64,000 bases of DNA from Monarcha castaneiventris obscurior (GCA_026261815.1 JAMPIT010000699.1:620001-684000); one strand, 5' to 3'. Counted from the stretch's first letter, positions 1 through 10,680 are shown. The notes: generated by a model from the letters alone, not told the origin. Numbers and translations: made by a program.

Positions 1-28
1 CATCCTCTCCTTGTCCTTCCTCCCCCAG

Positions 29-951
29 ACAAGGAGCTGAGGACGGAGCCCAGGGAGGACAAATCCCCGCAGCAGAACCTGGTGGAAGAGGCTGTTTTGA
101 GCGGCTCCACAGGGCAGGAATCCAACGGGGAGGAAAAGCCCCAGAGATCTCGCAGGAGGAGGGGCTGCAAACCCAGCCCAGGGTGCTCTGAGGAGGAAAG
201 ACCCACCCTGTGCCGGGAAGGCGGCCGGAGATCCAGCCAGAGCTCGGACCTGGTGGTTCATGAGCAGCTTCACGATGGGGAGAAGCCCCACACGTGTGGG
301 GAATGTGGGAAGAGCTTCAGGTACAGCTCCAACCTGATCATCCACCAGAGGATCCACACAAGGGAGAGGCCCTACGAGTGTGGGGAATGTGGGAAGAGCT
401 TCCGCCGCAGCTCCCACCTGCACCACCACCAGAGGATCCACACTGGGGAGAGGCCCTACGAGTGTGGGGAATGTGGGGAGTGGTTTCAGACCAATTCCAG
501 TCTTCTCAAGCACCAGCAGATTCACACAGAGGAGAGGCCCTTCTGCTGCCCCGACTGCAGGAAGGGATTCAGGCGCAACTCCCACCTCGTCAGGCACCGA
601 TGCATCCACACTGGGGAGAGGCCCTACGAGTGTGGGGAATGTGGGAAGAGCTTCAGCCAGAGCTCCAACCTGATCTATCACCAGAGGATCCACACTGGGG
701 AGAGGCCCTACGAGTGTCCCGAGTGTGGGAAGAGGTTTCAGACTAGCTCCCATCTCCTCAAGCACGAGCGGATTCACACAGAGGAGAGGCCCTTCCGCTG
801 CCCCGACTGCAGGAAGGGATTCAGGCGCAACTCCCAACTCGTCAGCCACCGGCGCATCCACACTGGGGAGAGGCCCTACGAGTGTCCCCAGTGTGGGAAG
901 AGCTTCTCCTGCAGCTCTCACTTGACCAGACACCAACGGAGGCACTGGTAA
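29..951 (+). CDS. C2H2 zinc-finger protein, last exon (5' partial)
   Basis: A nuclear DNA-binding protein is the likely product; its target is unknown. A polypyrimidine tract ending in AG at 27-28 is the splice acceptor, so the exon enters from an upstream intron and the first coding exon lies outside the window. The exon encodes an acidic linker, a basic RRRR patch, then eight fingers of the form C-x2-C-x12-H-x3-H joined by TGERPY/TEERPF linkers. Fingers with GECGKSF alternate with fingers with PDCRKGF, showing growth by internal duplication. The frame closes with HQRRHW and TAA at 949-951. No KRAB, SCAN or BTB domain is visible in this exon. ATG 82 is only the first Met inside the exon, not the likely start. 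An inverted copy lies at 28008-28923. Confidence 0.85.
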
Positions 952-1056
952 GGGCAGCCCTGAGAGTGCCCTGACTGCAGGAAGAGCTTTGTCCTCTGCT
1001 CCAACTTCATCCCCCATCAGAGGAACCACGTTTGGCAGAGCCCTGCTGACCCACAT
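952..1056 (+). pseudogene. Vestigial ninth zinc finger beyond the stop codon
   Basis: Past the TAA the sequence still reads as a finger (CPDCRKSF, then SNFIPHQRNH). The same untranslated finger follows the stop of the inverted copy. The ancestral array was therefore probably longer, and the stop predates the duplication. Confidence 0.6.
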
Positions 1057-1234
1057 TCCCCATGATCCAGGTTGGAAGGCCCCAGGCTGGTGCTCTCCAC
1101 GTCCTCCTGGATCCCTGTAGGCACCTGAGTGAAGGCAGGGGCAGAAACATCCATAGGGACTCAGATCAACACTGGAAATCCATTGGGAAGAGCCAATTTT
1201 TTAACTTTACACTCAAAAGAATTTCATCTGTTCT

Positions 1235-1312
1235 GTCCAATTGTTTCTTCTGGTGGCATCAAGCATCGCTGAATGATCTTGGAGGTCTTTTCAAACCTAA
1301 GTAATTTTTGTG
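1235..1312 (+). repeat. CR1-like 3' tail fragment in zinc-finger 3' flank
   Basis: The motif GATCTTGGAGGTCTTTTCAA followed by ACCTAAG matches the conserved 3' end of chicken-repeat-1 LINEs. The inverted copy carries the same piece near 27655-27725, so the insertion predates the duplication. Confidence 0.5.
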
Positions 1313-1469
1313 TTAATGCTGTTGAAACAACCAAAATTGGGATAGAAATAAACAAATTAAACAAATTTATCTAAAGCTACACCATTTTCCTGGAATTTGC
1401 GAGTGAATTTGGGCTTCAGAAGAATATTTGGGAGGATTCAGGTGTGTGTGGGGCCAGGAAGCCAGGCAG

Positions 1470-1680
1470 ATTGGGGCCACAGTATCACAGTTGTGGTGGC
1501 AGAACGTGTCCACCTGAGCCCATCTGTTCTCCAGGAATTCCAGTTGTCTGTCCCAGTCCCTGGCCTGGGTCTGCCCATCCGGGGTGTCCCCCCCAAAGTG
1601 CCCAAATCGCTGCTAAAGTGCCCAAGCTGCTCCTGGCTGTGGATGTTGCTGTCCACCAACCTGTCCTGGTCAGTGCCGCG
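1470..1680 (-). pseudogene. MHC class II beta chain, beta-1 domain exon fragment
   Basis: On the minus strand two frames together resemble the peptide-binding beta-1 domain. One contains HSQEQLGHF followed by SSDLG, and the other contains WDRQLEFLENRWAQVDTFC followed by HHN. Both correspond to conserved class IIB blocks (the NREQ..HFDSDVG region and the helix with EFLENKRAQVDTFCRHN). The domain is 5'-truncated near the NGT glycosylation site, and the two blocks lie in different frames, so it is a pseudoexon. It runs antisense to the neighbouring zinc-finger exon. A near-identical copy is at 27281-27490. The assignment rests on motif recognition, not an alignment. Confidence 0.65.
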
Positions 1681-1992
1681 TGGGGCAGGAGGGGATATGG
1701 GGGATTCTGGGGGAACTGGGAGGGGCTTTTGTGGCTCTTGGGGGCATTTGTGGTAATGGGAGGGAATTTGTGGGGCTTTTGGGGCAGTCTGTGAGGGAGT
1801 TTTCAGGTGCTGGCCAGGCTGTGTGGCTTGGAAAGGATTTGGGTGGGTCTTGGGGGTGATGGGAAGGGGTTTTGGTGGCTCTTGGGGCCATTTCTGTTGC
1901 AGGGAGTGGTTGGGGGAGTCCTGGCGAGGAGCTGTGGGGTGGTTTGAGGGGTCTGGGCGTGGCTGTGGGGCTGGGAGGGGGTTTTAGGGCAG

Positions 1993-2102
1993 CTGTGACC
2001 CCCCCAGACCCCCAAAGCTGCCACCAGACCCCACCCTCCAAGATGCTTCTGGGGTTTGGGGGCTCCATGTTGGGGTTCATCCTCCTGGTGCTGCAGGTGA
2101 AG
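1993..2102 (+). pseudogene. MHC class IIB transmembrane-exon-like fragment
   Basis: After an AG at 1991-1992 the plus strand reads SKMLLGFGGSMLGFILLVLQ, which resembles the connecting-peptide/transmembrane exon of class II beta chains (SKML-G-GG-LG pattern). In the inverted copy the exon-like block ends AAG|GTGAGG, a good donor. Here the same site reads AAG-ATGAGG, so that donor is lost, although CAG|GTGAAG six bases earlier could serve. A possible next acceptor is CTGCCCACAG at 2181-2190. This piece lies on the opposite strand to the beta-1 fragment at 1470-1680, so the two cannot belong to one transcript. Confidence 0.45.
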
Positions 2103-2504
2103 ATGAGGGGGGTCCCCAGGGGCCGTGTGTGTCCCCCCAGAGCGTGTGTGACCCCCCATGCCGGTGTCACCCCCTTTTCCCTGCCCACAGGGCTCCTGCC
2201 CCAGCCCCTGCTGCCCCCGGGAGGGAATTTGGGGAGGGGGCAGAGGGGGTGCGCAGCCCCTGCCGGGGGATGACCCCGGCCCAGCGCCCTTGGTTCAGCA
2301 CCGAGCTGGGCTTGGGGCTGCAGCAGGAAGAGGCCGATGGGAAGCAGATCCTGCAGGGGCCACAGGGCTGGGGCTCAGGGCAAGGTCCTGCCCTGCACAC
2401 CTGGCTCAGGTGTGAGCCTGCCCCGGGAAGGGAGCGGGACATTCCCATGCCCACGGATCAGGGCTGGGAGCAGCGCTGGGAGCAGGGACATGGAAATACT
2501 GGGA

Positions 2505-3105
2505 CCGCACTGAGGGTTACTGGGAGCTATTGGGAATGAATGAGATCATGCTGGGGGCAACTGGAACAACACTGGGGCAACTGGGGTGACTGGGAATGAG
2601 CATGCTTGGGGTGCTGGGATATACTGGGAGTTTCTGTAACGATTCTGGAGGGCACAACACTGGGAACAACTGGGACCATGCTGGGGGAACTGGCAGCAAC
2701 TGGGAGTGACTGTCTACAGTGGGGGCAACTGCGATCATACTGACAGTGACTGGGGCCATACTGGGGCAATGGGGTGAACTGGGATCATACTGGGAGGAAC
2801 TTGGAGTAACTGGAACTATGCTGGAGGCAACTGGGACCACACTGTGGGGGGTTCTGGGACCACACTGGGAGTGACTAGGAGCATGCTTAGGGCAATTTGG
2901 ACCATGTTGGGGGCAGCTGGGATATACTGGGAGCAATGTGAACCGCACTGAGGGTGACTGGGAGTGGCTGTGGGCAACTGGAGTCATGCTGGAAGTAACT
3001 GGGAAGAAGTGGGAGCAACTGTTGCACGCTGCAGGCAACTGGGATACGCTGAGAGACTGGGAGTCACTGGGATCATGCTGGGAGTGACTGGGAGCATGGC
3101 AATGG
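2505..3105. repeat. ACTGGGA-type minisatellite
   Basis: Irregular tandem copies built from ACTGGGAGCAACTGGGA, ACTGGGATCATGCTGGGGG and similar 10-30-bp variants fill this stretch. The open frames across it are a by-product of the repeat and are not annotated as genes. Confidence 0.8.
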
Positions 3106-4000
3106 CCCGGGCCGGCTGATGTGGGGCCTCAGGGTACGCAGGGAGCGCTGTGACACTGCAGGGCCGCATGGAACCAAGGGCACATTGTGACCCTCTGGGC
3201 CCCGCCCTGCCCGTGGGCTGTTTCAGGAGCCCCGTGGTGCCCAGGGCAGCAGAGCAGAGCCCCTGGCTCAGGAGGCAGCAGCTCCCCGGGACACCCTGGG
3301 CGGGCGGGCGGCAGGGGATGCCCATGGAGAAGAGGAAGGCCAAGGCCCAGCGCCCCAAGGGCGGCACCAGCTGAGGGCCGGGCCAGGAGGGAGAGGCCGC
3401 TGCTGGGACAGCGCCGGGGCTCCCCAGCACTGGGCCAAGGCAGCGCCTCCATCCCACGCTGCCTCCTCCTCCTCCTGGTGCTGCTGCTGTTCCTGGTGCG
3501 GGCGCAGCTGCAGCAGCGGCAGCCTCAGGGCAGCCTGGGCCGGGCCTCGTCCCTCCATGGGCACAGGGCCAGGCCGGCATGGCCCCGCAGCCCCCGCAGC
3601 TCCAGCAGCAGTGCAGCCATGGCAGCCTGGCCCGGGGGCCCTGGCGGGGACAAGGCCGCAGTGGGGCAGCTGCTGTCCTGGCCGGCCCTTGCAGCCGGGC
3701 AGCCCGGCCAGCACCACAGCCCCAGCCAGCCCTGCCCGGCGCTCGGCAGCACCAGGGGCACTGCCCGGCCCTGCGCCCGCCCCACAGCAGGAGGCCGAGG
3801 CGGCCTCTGTGTCCAGCAGCAGCCACACACAGAGCCTGCGGCCAGAGGCACATTCAGCCGCTCCTCAGCGTGCCCAGCGGGGCACACAGACGCAGCCCCG
3901 GCACAAGAGGAGCCACATTCAGCTGCTCCTGAGGCAGCACAGCGTGCCTGCCCCTGGCCTCCTCCAGGCCTGCACAGCTCCCTCTTTGCCGGCACAAAAT
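3106..4000. other. GC-rich stretch without a supported gene
   Basis: Rich in GCAGC and CCTGGC words, with overlapping open frames on both strands. The longest (3187-4140, +) has a leucine run LLLLLVLLLFLV that could be a membrane segment, but the rest is Pro/Ser/Ala-rich low-complexity sequence with no recognisable domain. No gene call is made. Confidence 0.4.
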
Positions 4001-4004
4001 CCCC

Positions 4005-4850
4005 TCGGGCAGCTTCCCTGGAGCCCTCTGGGGCTGCTCTCCGGGATCTCAGCTCCTTAGAGCTCTGTGTGGCACAGGCTCCAGGAGATGCCTGCGAGGA
4101 GGCTCAGGGAGATCCTGCAAGATGCAGGGTCACTGCATAAAGCAAAAATGGATCAAGGTCAGCTTCGCTGGAGCCCTCTGGGGCTGCTGGACATTTTTGT
4201 CATCCTGAAACTGAAGGTCAAGACTCTGGCAGATTCCTTGGAACAAGGTCAGGTAGATCACAGAAGATCCAATATCCACCAAAAGAGAAAAATCACCACA
4301 GGTACCTCAGGTACCTGCCTTGGAGCAGTCTGGGGCTGCTACCTGGGATCACAAGGGCTTAAAGCTGAGAGGAAAAGACTCTGTGAGGAGACAAGAGGAG
4401 TCTTCAGGGGACCCTGGCATAGAGAAATGCTTCCAAATGAGCAAAAACATCTTGGGATCCTTCCCTGGAGGAATCTGGGGCTGCTTCCTGGGATCTCAGT
4501 TTCCTTGAGGAGGTGTGAAGACTCTGGGATATACCTGAGAGGAGTCTCGGGTGGATTCCAGAGCAAACATGTAACTCCAAAGAAGAAAAAACATATTGGA
4601 AACCTTCCTTGGAAGATTTTGGGCCTGTGGTTATCAACCCAGGAGCCAAAATGAGAGGTCAAAAGACTCCAGGAGAATCCTGGGAGGAATCTCAGCTGAA
4701 TCAAAAAGGCCACAGTTCCTTGCAAGAGGGTAAAAATCATCTGAGGCAGTTCCGCTGGAGGAATCAGGGGCTGCTCCCTGGATCTCAGCTCCCTTGAGGA
4801 GCTGTGAAAAGGCTCCAGGAGATGCCTGGAGGAGTCTCAGGTGCAGCCAG
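4005..4850. repeat. ~148-bp tandem repeat, about six diverged copies
   Basis: A block like CTTCCCTGGAGGAATCTGGG with GCTGCTTCCTGGGATCTCAG recurs near 4010, 4160, 4315, 4460, 4600 and 4747, a spacing of about 140-155 bp. Copies are diverged and contain indels. The open frame 4067-4654 lies wholly inside the repeat and is not supported as a gene. Confidence 0.75.
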
Positions 4851-4854
4851 GAGC

Positions 4855-5451
4855 TGTCGTGGTTTTAAGCCCAGCTGGAGATTCAAGCACGGTGCAGCCG
4901 CTCACTCAACCCCCCTCTCTTCCCCCACCCCCCACCCCGGCAGGATGGGGAGGAGAATCAGAGTGAAACTTTCGTTGAGGTAACAACAGTTTAAGAATGG
5001 AAGATAAAGTAAAATACAGTAAAAATGTAAAGATAATGCTGATAACAATCCCAATAACGATAATATTAGAAAGGGGAAAGCCCCAAGTGATGCCCAATGC
5101 AATTGCTCAGCACCCTCTGACCGATAGCAGCCCCCCCTTCCCCAGCCCAGATCGGCCCTTCTGGGTAACTCCCCCCAGCTTGGAGCTGGGAGGGACATTC
5201 TGTGCTGTGGAAAATCTCTTTGGCCACTTGGGTCCCCTGGCCCAGCTGTGCTCCTTGCCAGTTTCCTTTGGGAACCTCCCAGTGGCAAAGCAGGAGACAA
5301 GGAAAAAAAGTCCTTGAGTCAGGAGAAACCTGACTTAGCAAAACGCAAACCATTGCTGTGTTACCAACACCGTTCTCATTCCAAATCCAAACCGCAGCAC
5401 TGGAACAGTTCCTGAGGAGAAATTAACTCCATCCCAGCTGAAACCAGGCCA
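4855..5451 (-). mobile_element. Solo ERVL-type LTR
   Basis: The stretch starts TGTCGTGGTTTTAAGCCCAG, continues with GCAGCCGCTCACTC, and ends with ATTAACTCCATCCCAGCTGA and AACCAGGCCA. This matches the well-known avian ERVL LTR family, read in reverse. No internal retroviral sequence adjoins it, so it looks like a solo LTR left by LTR-LTR recombination. I could not confirm an exact target duplication. Confidence 0.7.
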
Positions 5452-5454
5452 GGC

Positions 5455-6240
5455 TGCAAAATCCCTGCGAGACCATCGAGTCCAACCTGTGCCTGATCCC
5501 ACCTTGTCAGACCTGGAGTGCCATGTCCAGGTGTTCCCTGGACCCCTCCAGGGCTGGGGACCCAACCCCATTCCCTGCTTCATCCTAACGTTTAACAACC
5601 CATTTCTATGGAAAAATTCCTCCTGATGTCCCACCTGACCCACCCCTGGCACCCTCAGGAGTTCTCCAGCCCCTCCTCCAGCTCCATTCCCAGCTCTGGA
5701 CACGCTCCAGCCCCTCCATGTCCTTGTGCAGGGCCCAGCACTGGCCCCAGGATTCCAGGTGGGGCCTCACCTGTGCCAGGTACAGGGAGACAATCCCTGG
5801 CCTGATGCTGCTGGACACACGATTCCTGATCCAAGCCAGGTGCCACTGACCAGCTGGACACACCTGGGCACATGGAGACACCCATGGACACACCCGGGCA
5901 CACCTGGGCTGGCATCCAGCCCCTGTCCCCAGCACCTCCAGGTCCTTTCCCAACTTCCCAGCTGCTCTTCCTGCAGCCTGGAATGTTCCATGGGGTTGTT
6001 GTGACCTTGACACTTGGCCCTGTTGACCCTGACACCCTCCTGGTCCTATCCCACGCCATCAGTCCCATGGATCCCATGGCTCCAGCCTGTCCCGATCCCT
6101 CTGCAGAGCTTCCTGCCCTCCAGCACATCCACATCCCACCCAACTTGGGCTCATCCCTCAATTTACTGAGGGGCCCTCAATCCCCTCGTCCAGATCATCA
6201 AGAGAGGTGTGAAACAGGATCATCCCAGGGGATTCCAGAC
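5455..6240 (-). mobile_element. CR1 LINE, 3' portion
   Basis: Reading left to right, the blocks GACCATCGAGTCCAACC, CATGTCCAGGTGTTCCCTGG, GTGGGGCCTCACCTGTGCC and CCCTCGTCCAGATCATCAAG appear in the order expected for the complement of a chicken-repeat-1 element, so its coding strand is minus and its 3' end is near 5455. The reverse-transcriptase frame is decayed and the element is 5'-truncated, as is usual for CR1. Confidence 0.85.
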
Positions 6241-6774
6241 ATCCCATGGAGCCAAATCTCAGGCTCGTGCCTGTTCCATCTCTGGATGTCCTGGAGACTG
6301 TGCATGTCCCAATGGATCTGATTTTCTCCCTGACCCCAAACTTTCCTGTCCTTGATTCTATTCCCTGGTAAATGGGCACCTCTGCTGATTCCCATGGCTG
6401 TGTGGGGTGTGGTGATCCCAGCTGGATTCCCAGTGCCCCCCAAATCTGTTCCATGCCTCCCCTCCACACCTGGATGGGGACGAAATACAAGGAAAGGCTC
6501 CTAAGTTTGGCAAAGGGCAGGGAGAGATCCCTCATGGATTCTGGGCAAAAGGGACTCGCCTGGGGGATCCTAGTTGGATTTATCCCCAGTCAGAATCAGA
6601 GCAGGAAAATGAGAACAAAAATAAATCCTAAAGCACCTTTTTCCAACCCCTCCCTCCTTCCCGAGTCCCACTTTATTCCCAATTCTCTCCCTCTTCTCTC
6701 CCAGCAGCACAGGGAGACAGGAATGGGGGTCAGGGTCCTCCTCAGGAAGAGGAGTCGGATCCTTCCCTCCTCCA
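6241..6774. other. No gene seen
   Basis: Between the CR1 element and the next repeat block I see no domain, splice pattern or repeat that I can name. Open frames are short and low-complexity. Confidence 0.4.
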
Positions 6775-7055
6775 GGGTGGGTCCCAGGCACGGGGTCAGT
6801 CCTTCAGGAATTGCTCCAGGGTGGGACCCCATGGGATCATAAATGCTCCCAGGAACCTGCTCCAGGTGGGCTCCTCTCTCCAGGGTTCCACAGGTCCTGC
6901 CAGGAGCCTGCTCCAGCACAGGCTTCCCACGGGGTCACGGCTTCCTTTGGGAACCCATCTGCTCCAGTGTGGGATCGTGCAGGGCTTGCAGGTGGATCTC
7001 TGCCCCATCACGGGCCCCACCCAGGGGAACCACTTGGACATTGCCAGGGCAGGTG
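6775..7055 (+). repeat. Interspersed repeat with CTGCTCCAG..GGCTTCCCAC motif
   Basis: The block CCTGCTCCAGCACAGGCTTC, followed by CCACGGGGTCACGGC and GCTTGCAGGTGGATCTCTG, recurs in reverse complement at about 22690-23065. Each copy lies next to a 37-bp minisatellite array. Very similar sequence is common in bird genomes; I cannot name the family with certainty. Confidence 0.55.
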
Positions 7056-8530
7056 GAACCCAGTGTCCACTGGGACACAGCGCAGCCCAAAGAACCCAAA
7101 AGACCCTGGGGAGCCAATGGAACCTCATTGAACCAAGGCTCCATTGTGACACATCAGGGCCTCGTGGAACCCAGGAGACCCTTGTGACACAAAGGAAACT
7201 CCTGGAACCAGAAGTCCATTGTTCCACAGCAGGTCCTCATGGAACCCAATAGTCCCCAGTGAGGCATTGAAAGGCAATGGAGCAGAGGCTGCAATGGGAA
7301 ACAGCGGAGCCTCATGGGATAAAGAGAGCGTAGGGAGCTTACGGAACCTCATGGAACCCAGGCCCCAGTGTGACTCAATGGTGCCTCCTGCAACCCAACA
7401 GAGCAGAGTGAGGGTCTGGAACCTCATGGAACTGCAGCTCAAATGTCTCACAGCGGGGCCTCATGGAAGGCAGGAGACCACGGGGATGCTACGGAACCTC
7501 CTGGAACCAAGGCTCCAGTGTGACACAGCAGGGCCTCATGGAACCCAGGAGACTCTTGTGAAAGAATGGACTATCATGGAAGCAAGTTTAAATTATAAAC
7601 ACAGCGGGGCCCCATGGAACCCAGGTGCCACTTGGACATTGCCCCTGTCCCTGGATTCCAGTGTCCATTGTTCCAAAGCGCAGCCTCATGGATCCCAGGA
7701 GACCATTGTGTCACAAGCAACCTCATGGAACCGAGTGTCAGCTGTGATGCACTGGGGTCTCATGGAATCCAGATGCCACTGGGATGTTTCCATGGCTCAT
7801 GGGAGCAAGGGGCCCTTGTGACAGAGTGGGGCCTCATGGAACCCAGGAGACCACTGTGACACAATGGAATCTCATGTAACCAAAGCTCCAGTCTGACACA
7901 GCAGGGCCTCACTGAATTTTGAGGCCATGGAATATCTTGGACCCAAGGCTCTAATGTGACACAGCAGGGCCTCATGGGGCACAGGCGACCACAAGGAGGA
8001 TATGGAACCTCATGAATGCGAGGCTGAAATGTGAAACAGCAGCTCCCCATTAAATGCAGGAGACTGTTGTGAGCTTATGGAACCCAATGCAACCAAGGCT
8101 CCAATGGGACACAGAGGAGCCTCAGGGAACCAAGAGACCATAGTGAGATTTTGAACTTCATGGAACCAAGGATGTAGTGTGTCACAGAAGGGCCTCATGG
8201 AACCCAGGTACGGAATATCCAGTTTATGGAAACTCATGGAATTGAGTCTGCACTGTGATACAGTGGGGCCTCATGGAGCTCAGGAGACCATGGTGAGGTA
8301 TTGGAACCTGGTGAAAGCAAGGCTCTGATGTGATACAGCTGGGCCTCACGGAACACAGACACCACTGTCAGTGGATGGAACTCATGGAACCAAGGCTCAA
8401 ATGCGAGAAGAGCGCGCCCCATTGAACCCCAGAGACCCTGGTGAGGTTATGGAACCTCACTGAACTGCAGCTCCAGTGTGTCACACAGGGGCCTCATGGA
8501 ACCCAGGAGAGCCTTGGGAGGTGATGGTGA
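7056..8530 (-). repeat. 37-bp-unit minisatellite array 1
   Basis: Units of about 37-38 bp alternate between GGAACCTCATGGAACCAAGG and GTGTGACACAGCAGGGCCTC-type halves. On the minus strand the consensus reads like TTGGTTCCATGAGGCC then GTGTCACAATGG. This is the largest of four arrays of this family in the window (others at 23205-23625, 40895-41565 and 54225-54745). Confidence 0.8.
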
Positions 8531-8589
8531 TGCCCTAGGTTTTAGAGACATCCATGCCATGGGTTCAGGCCTTGCCTGTAGCTTTCCTG

Positions 8590-9021
8590 AGGATCCGCAC
8601 ACAACCGAGGCGCAGGGATAATATCAGTCCCTATGAAATACTGGATGGCAGGCCATAGCAAATTCCACATGTTCCAGGTGAGATTCACATGAGGGGGAAA
8701 CTTGATGTCCAGAGATATCTAATGGCTTTGGGTTCCACTGTGCAGAAGCTCCAGAATTACATCGTGTTCTCCACACCCATAGGACTGGACACCCCTGCAC
8801 ATCCCTTCCAGCCTGGAGCCTGGCTCTGTGTTAAGTGCTGGGACAGTGACCCTCTACAGGCCAAGGGGAGAGGACCATTCCAGATTTTGCTGACCACCCT
8901 CACCGCAGTCAAAGTGGCTGGCAAAGGACCCTGGATTCACTACTCCAGAGTTAAGAAGGCTTCTGCTCCTGAAACAACGGAGAAAACAGAGCCTGATACA
9001 AACAAAGATGATGTCGTTTAA
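8590..9021 (+). pseudogene. Old class I ERV: integrase C-terminal fragment
   Basis: The frame carries SPYEIL near 8628, then a region like gammaretroviral integrase C-termini with PFQILLTTLTAVKVAGK and a final HYSRVKK. The amino-terminal part is missing and an in-frame stop follows the SPYEIL block. It is the left remnant of an older plus-strand provirus whose env and LTR remnants resume at 17845, after the younger insertion. Confidence 0.75.
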
Positions 9022-9158
9022 ATGATTCTTTTCCTGGGCTTATTATCTACACAGCTGGTAACCCTGACTCAGGTTTGGAACCAACATTTGCATATGATTC
9101 TCATCCAAAGTGTACCTAAAGACATTCATTTGGATACAGAACTAACAATTGACATGGA

Positions 9159-9162
9159 AATC
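9159..9162. repeat. Target-site duplication AATC (left)
   Basis: AATC directly precedes the LTR at 9163 and recurs directly after the other LTR at 17781-17784. A 4-bp duplication is typical of gammaretrovirus-like integration. Confidence 0.75.
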
Positions 9163-9866
9163 TGGTTATAAAAATAGGATAGTTTAGGATGTTAAATCAA
9201 ATAAAACCGATTTATTTAACAATTAAAAAAAACTGGAACCTCAAAAAACCCCAAAAATTTAGATAAAAATTAAAGTCCGAGTTCCCTTCGAGCAGAAAAA
9301 CTTTTTTCAGCCAGTTAGACTATTACAAACCCGGGCAAAGCTTTCTTTTCGGTGCTGGTTGCTTGAAAAAGCGTGGTTGGAAAACGGCCTGAGCAGCACC
9401 GAACCTCCCTCGTGGCTTGTCCGACGAAAAGAGAGAGAGTTGGGAGATTTCGGTTTGGGATAAAGGGGAGTCTCCGCCCCTCTTCACTCCCAGTTCTGCT
9501 TACTTGTCCCACGGTGATTGGTTAGGCATTTTTCAAGCCGTTCTTAGCCAATGGCTCGTGAGTTTCTAGGGTTACTGACAGCCCATTGTTTGCCGCGGGA
9601 ATTGATCTTATCTGGAAGCATGCTCTTAGAAAAACCGGCTGCAAACCTAGGATCTTATGCTTATGCTTATAAGGTTTAAGACAAATAACATTAAATTACA
9701 GTTCTTAAAATTACTTAAACACTCTTAAAACATTTTCTTAACTATCTAAAATAAAAGAGTTTGTTAATTTTATATTTCAGTTAGAATAATATTTTATAAA
9801 AATATAGCAGCTTTGATATTTGATGAAAGGTGATGCGAAAGTCTTAAAAAGGGTTCATGCATAACA
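9163..9866 (-). repeat. 3' LTR of young provirus
   Basis: On the minus strand it begins TGTTATGCATGAACCC and ends ..TATTTTTATAACCA, giving TGTTAT/ATAAC-type inverted ends. An AATAAA lies near 9210-9216 (minus). The partner is 17079-17780; I see about four substitutions and two small indels between them. Both copies hold the same 65-codon open frame (9315-9512 here). Confidence 0.9.
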
Positions 9867-9884
9867 AATCCCCCCTTTTCTTAT
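9867..9884 (-). other. Polypurine tract
   Basis: The minus strand reads AAGAAAAGGGGGGATT directly before the 3' LTR, the expected plus-strand primer site of a retrovirus. Confidence 0.85.
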
Positions 9885-9929
9885 TTGTGCAGCAGAGAAG
9901 ACTTTCGCATTAAAGAAATGTACTAACTT

Positions 9930-10680
9930 CCTCTTGATGAGGTATTTGTTTCTGATATGTATTACTTACAGGTGTGAGGTACTTTTTACCCCTCCTCCAT
10001 ATACACTCATCTCTGATAATGGTATTGCTTAAAATTTATTCATCATTGTCCTTTCGGGTCTGGGAGTCTAGATAATTTAATTTTAAAAGCTCGAGGGGCT
10101 CCACACTGACTCCTCGCCAAGGCCATATTTTTGATTTAAGGGTTCCTCCACAGACCTAGCAATTAGTTAAATTTAGTTGTTTACTAATTTTCTCTGCCAG
10201 ATTAATAAATAAATTTTGGTTAGAAATAATGGGTTGGTTAGGGCATTCTCTCTGTGTTCTTTGTGTGTGAGTTCATATATTTTCTTCAATCTAATATTTT
10301 GTTCCTCGTTCTGAGCACACAGCTAGTGTGGAAATGTTGTAGTAAAAGGGATTAACATACATGTGTGCTCGGAAGGAGTGTTTTAATCTGAAAGTGTTTC
10401 CCTGGGATTCATATACTGTCCAGTAACATTTGTTGCACTTGGGTTCCTTCGCTGCTGCAGAGGGCAGCCTCAGGATCCAAAGTATAAACAGCAGTGACAG
10501 GATCCGGTTTCCAAGGGGGGTTTCTTCTGCCTGGTGTATTCTGCAGATCTCATGCTGCAAGTTACAGGCTGGTTACCTGCCCCTTCTCCGGCTGTCATCT
10601 TCCTTGACGACTTTGGTCCTTCTTCTGAGGGCCCTTGCTTTGTGGTGCAAACTGGAATATGAATCCTAGTGAAAGGCTTT
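9930..10680 (-). pseudogene. env: Truncated env of young provirus (SU N-terminus only)
   Basis: The open part (10560-10291) starts with a charged leader followed by a hydrophobic signal segment (LLFILWILRLPSAAA), then an SU-like cysteine-containing N-terminus. Reading on, a CWVC motif near 10150 resembles the surface-subunit CxxC of gamma-type envelopes. Two stops interrupt the frame (TAG at 10291 and TGA at about 10273), and nearly the whole TM subunit is missing before the polypurine tract, so an internal deletion removed it. It cannot make a membrane-anchored envelope. Confidence 0.7.

Larger units (their letters stand above)
1..2530 (+). repeat. Arm A of a ~2.5-kb inverted duplication
   Basis: This segment recurs in reverse complement at about 26427-28940. 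Both copies carry, in the same order, a zinc-finger last exon, its 3' flank with a CR1-like tail, an MHC class IIB beta-1 fragment, a transmembrane-exon-like fragment and a GC-rich tail. Long stretches are almost identical, for example 1397-1690 against 27270-27561. The arms face each other across about 24 kb. The left edge is the window start, so the duplication may extend further. Confidence 0.85.

Noticed and set aside
3187..4140. 317-codon plus frame with a Leu-rich segment
   Set aside because: Overlapped by equally long minus frames in GC-rich sequence; no recognised domain or splice structure.
6811..7859. Frames with repeated NLMEPR and GPHGTQ wording
   Set aside because: They are translations of the 37-bp minisatellite.
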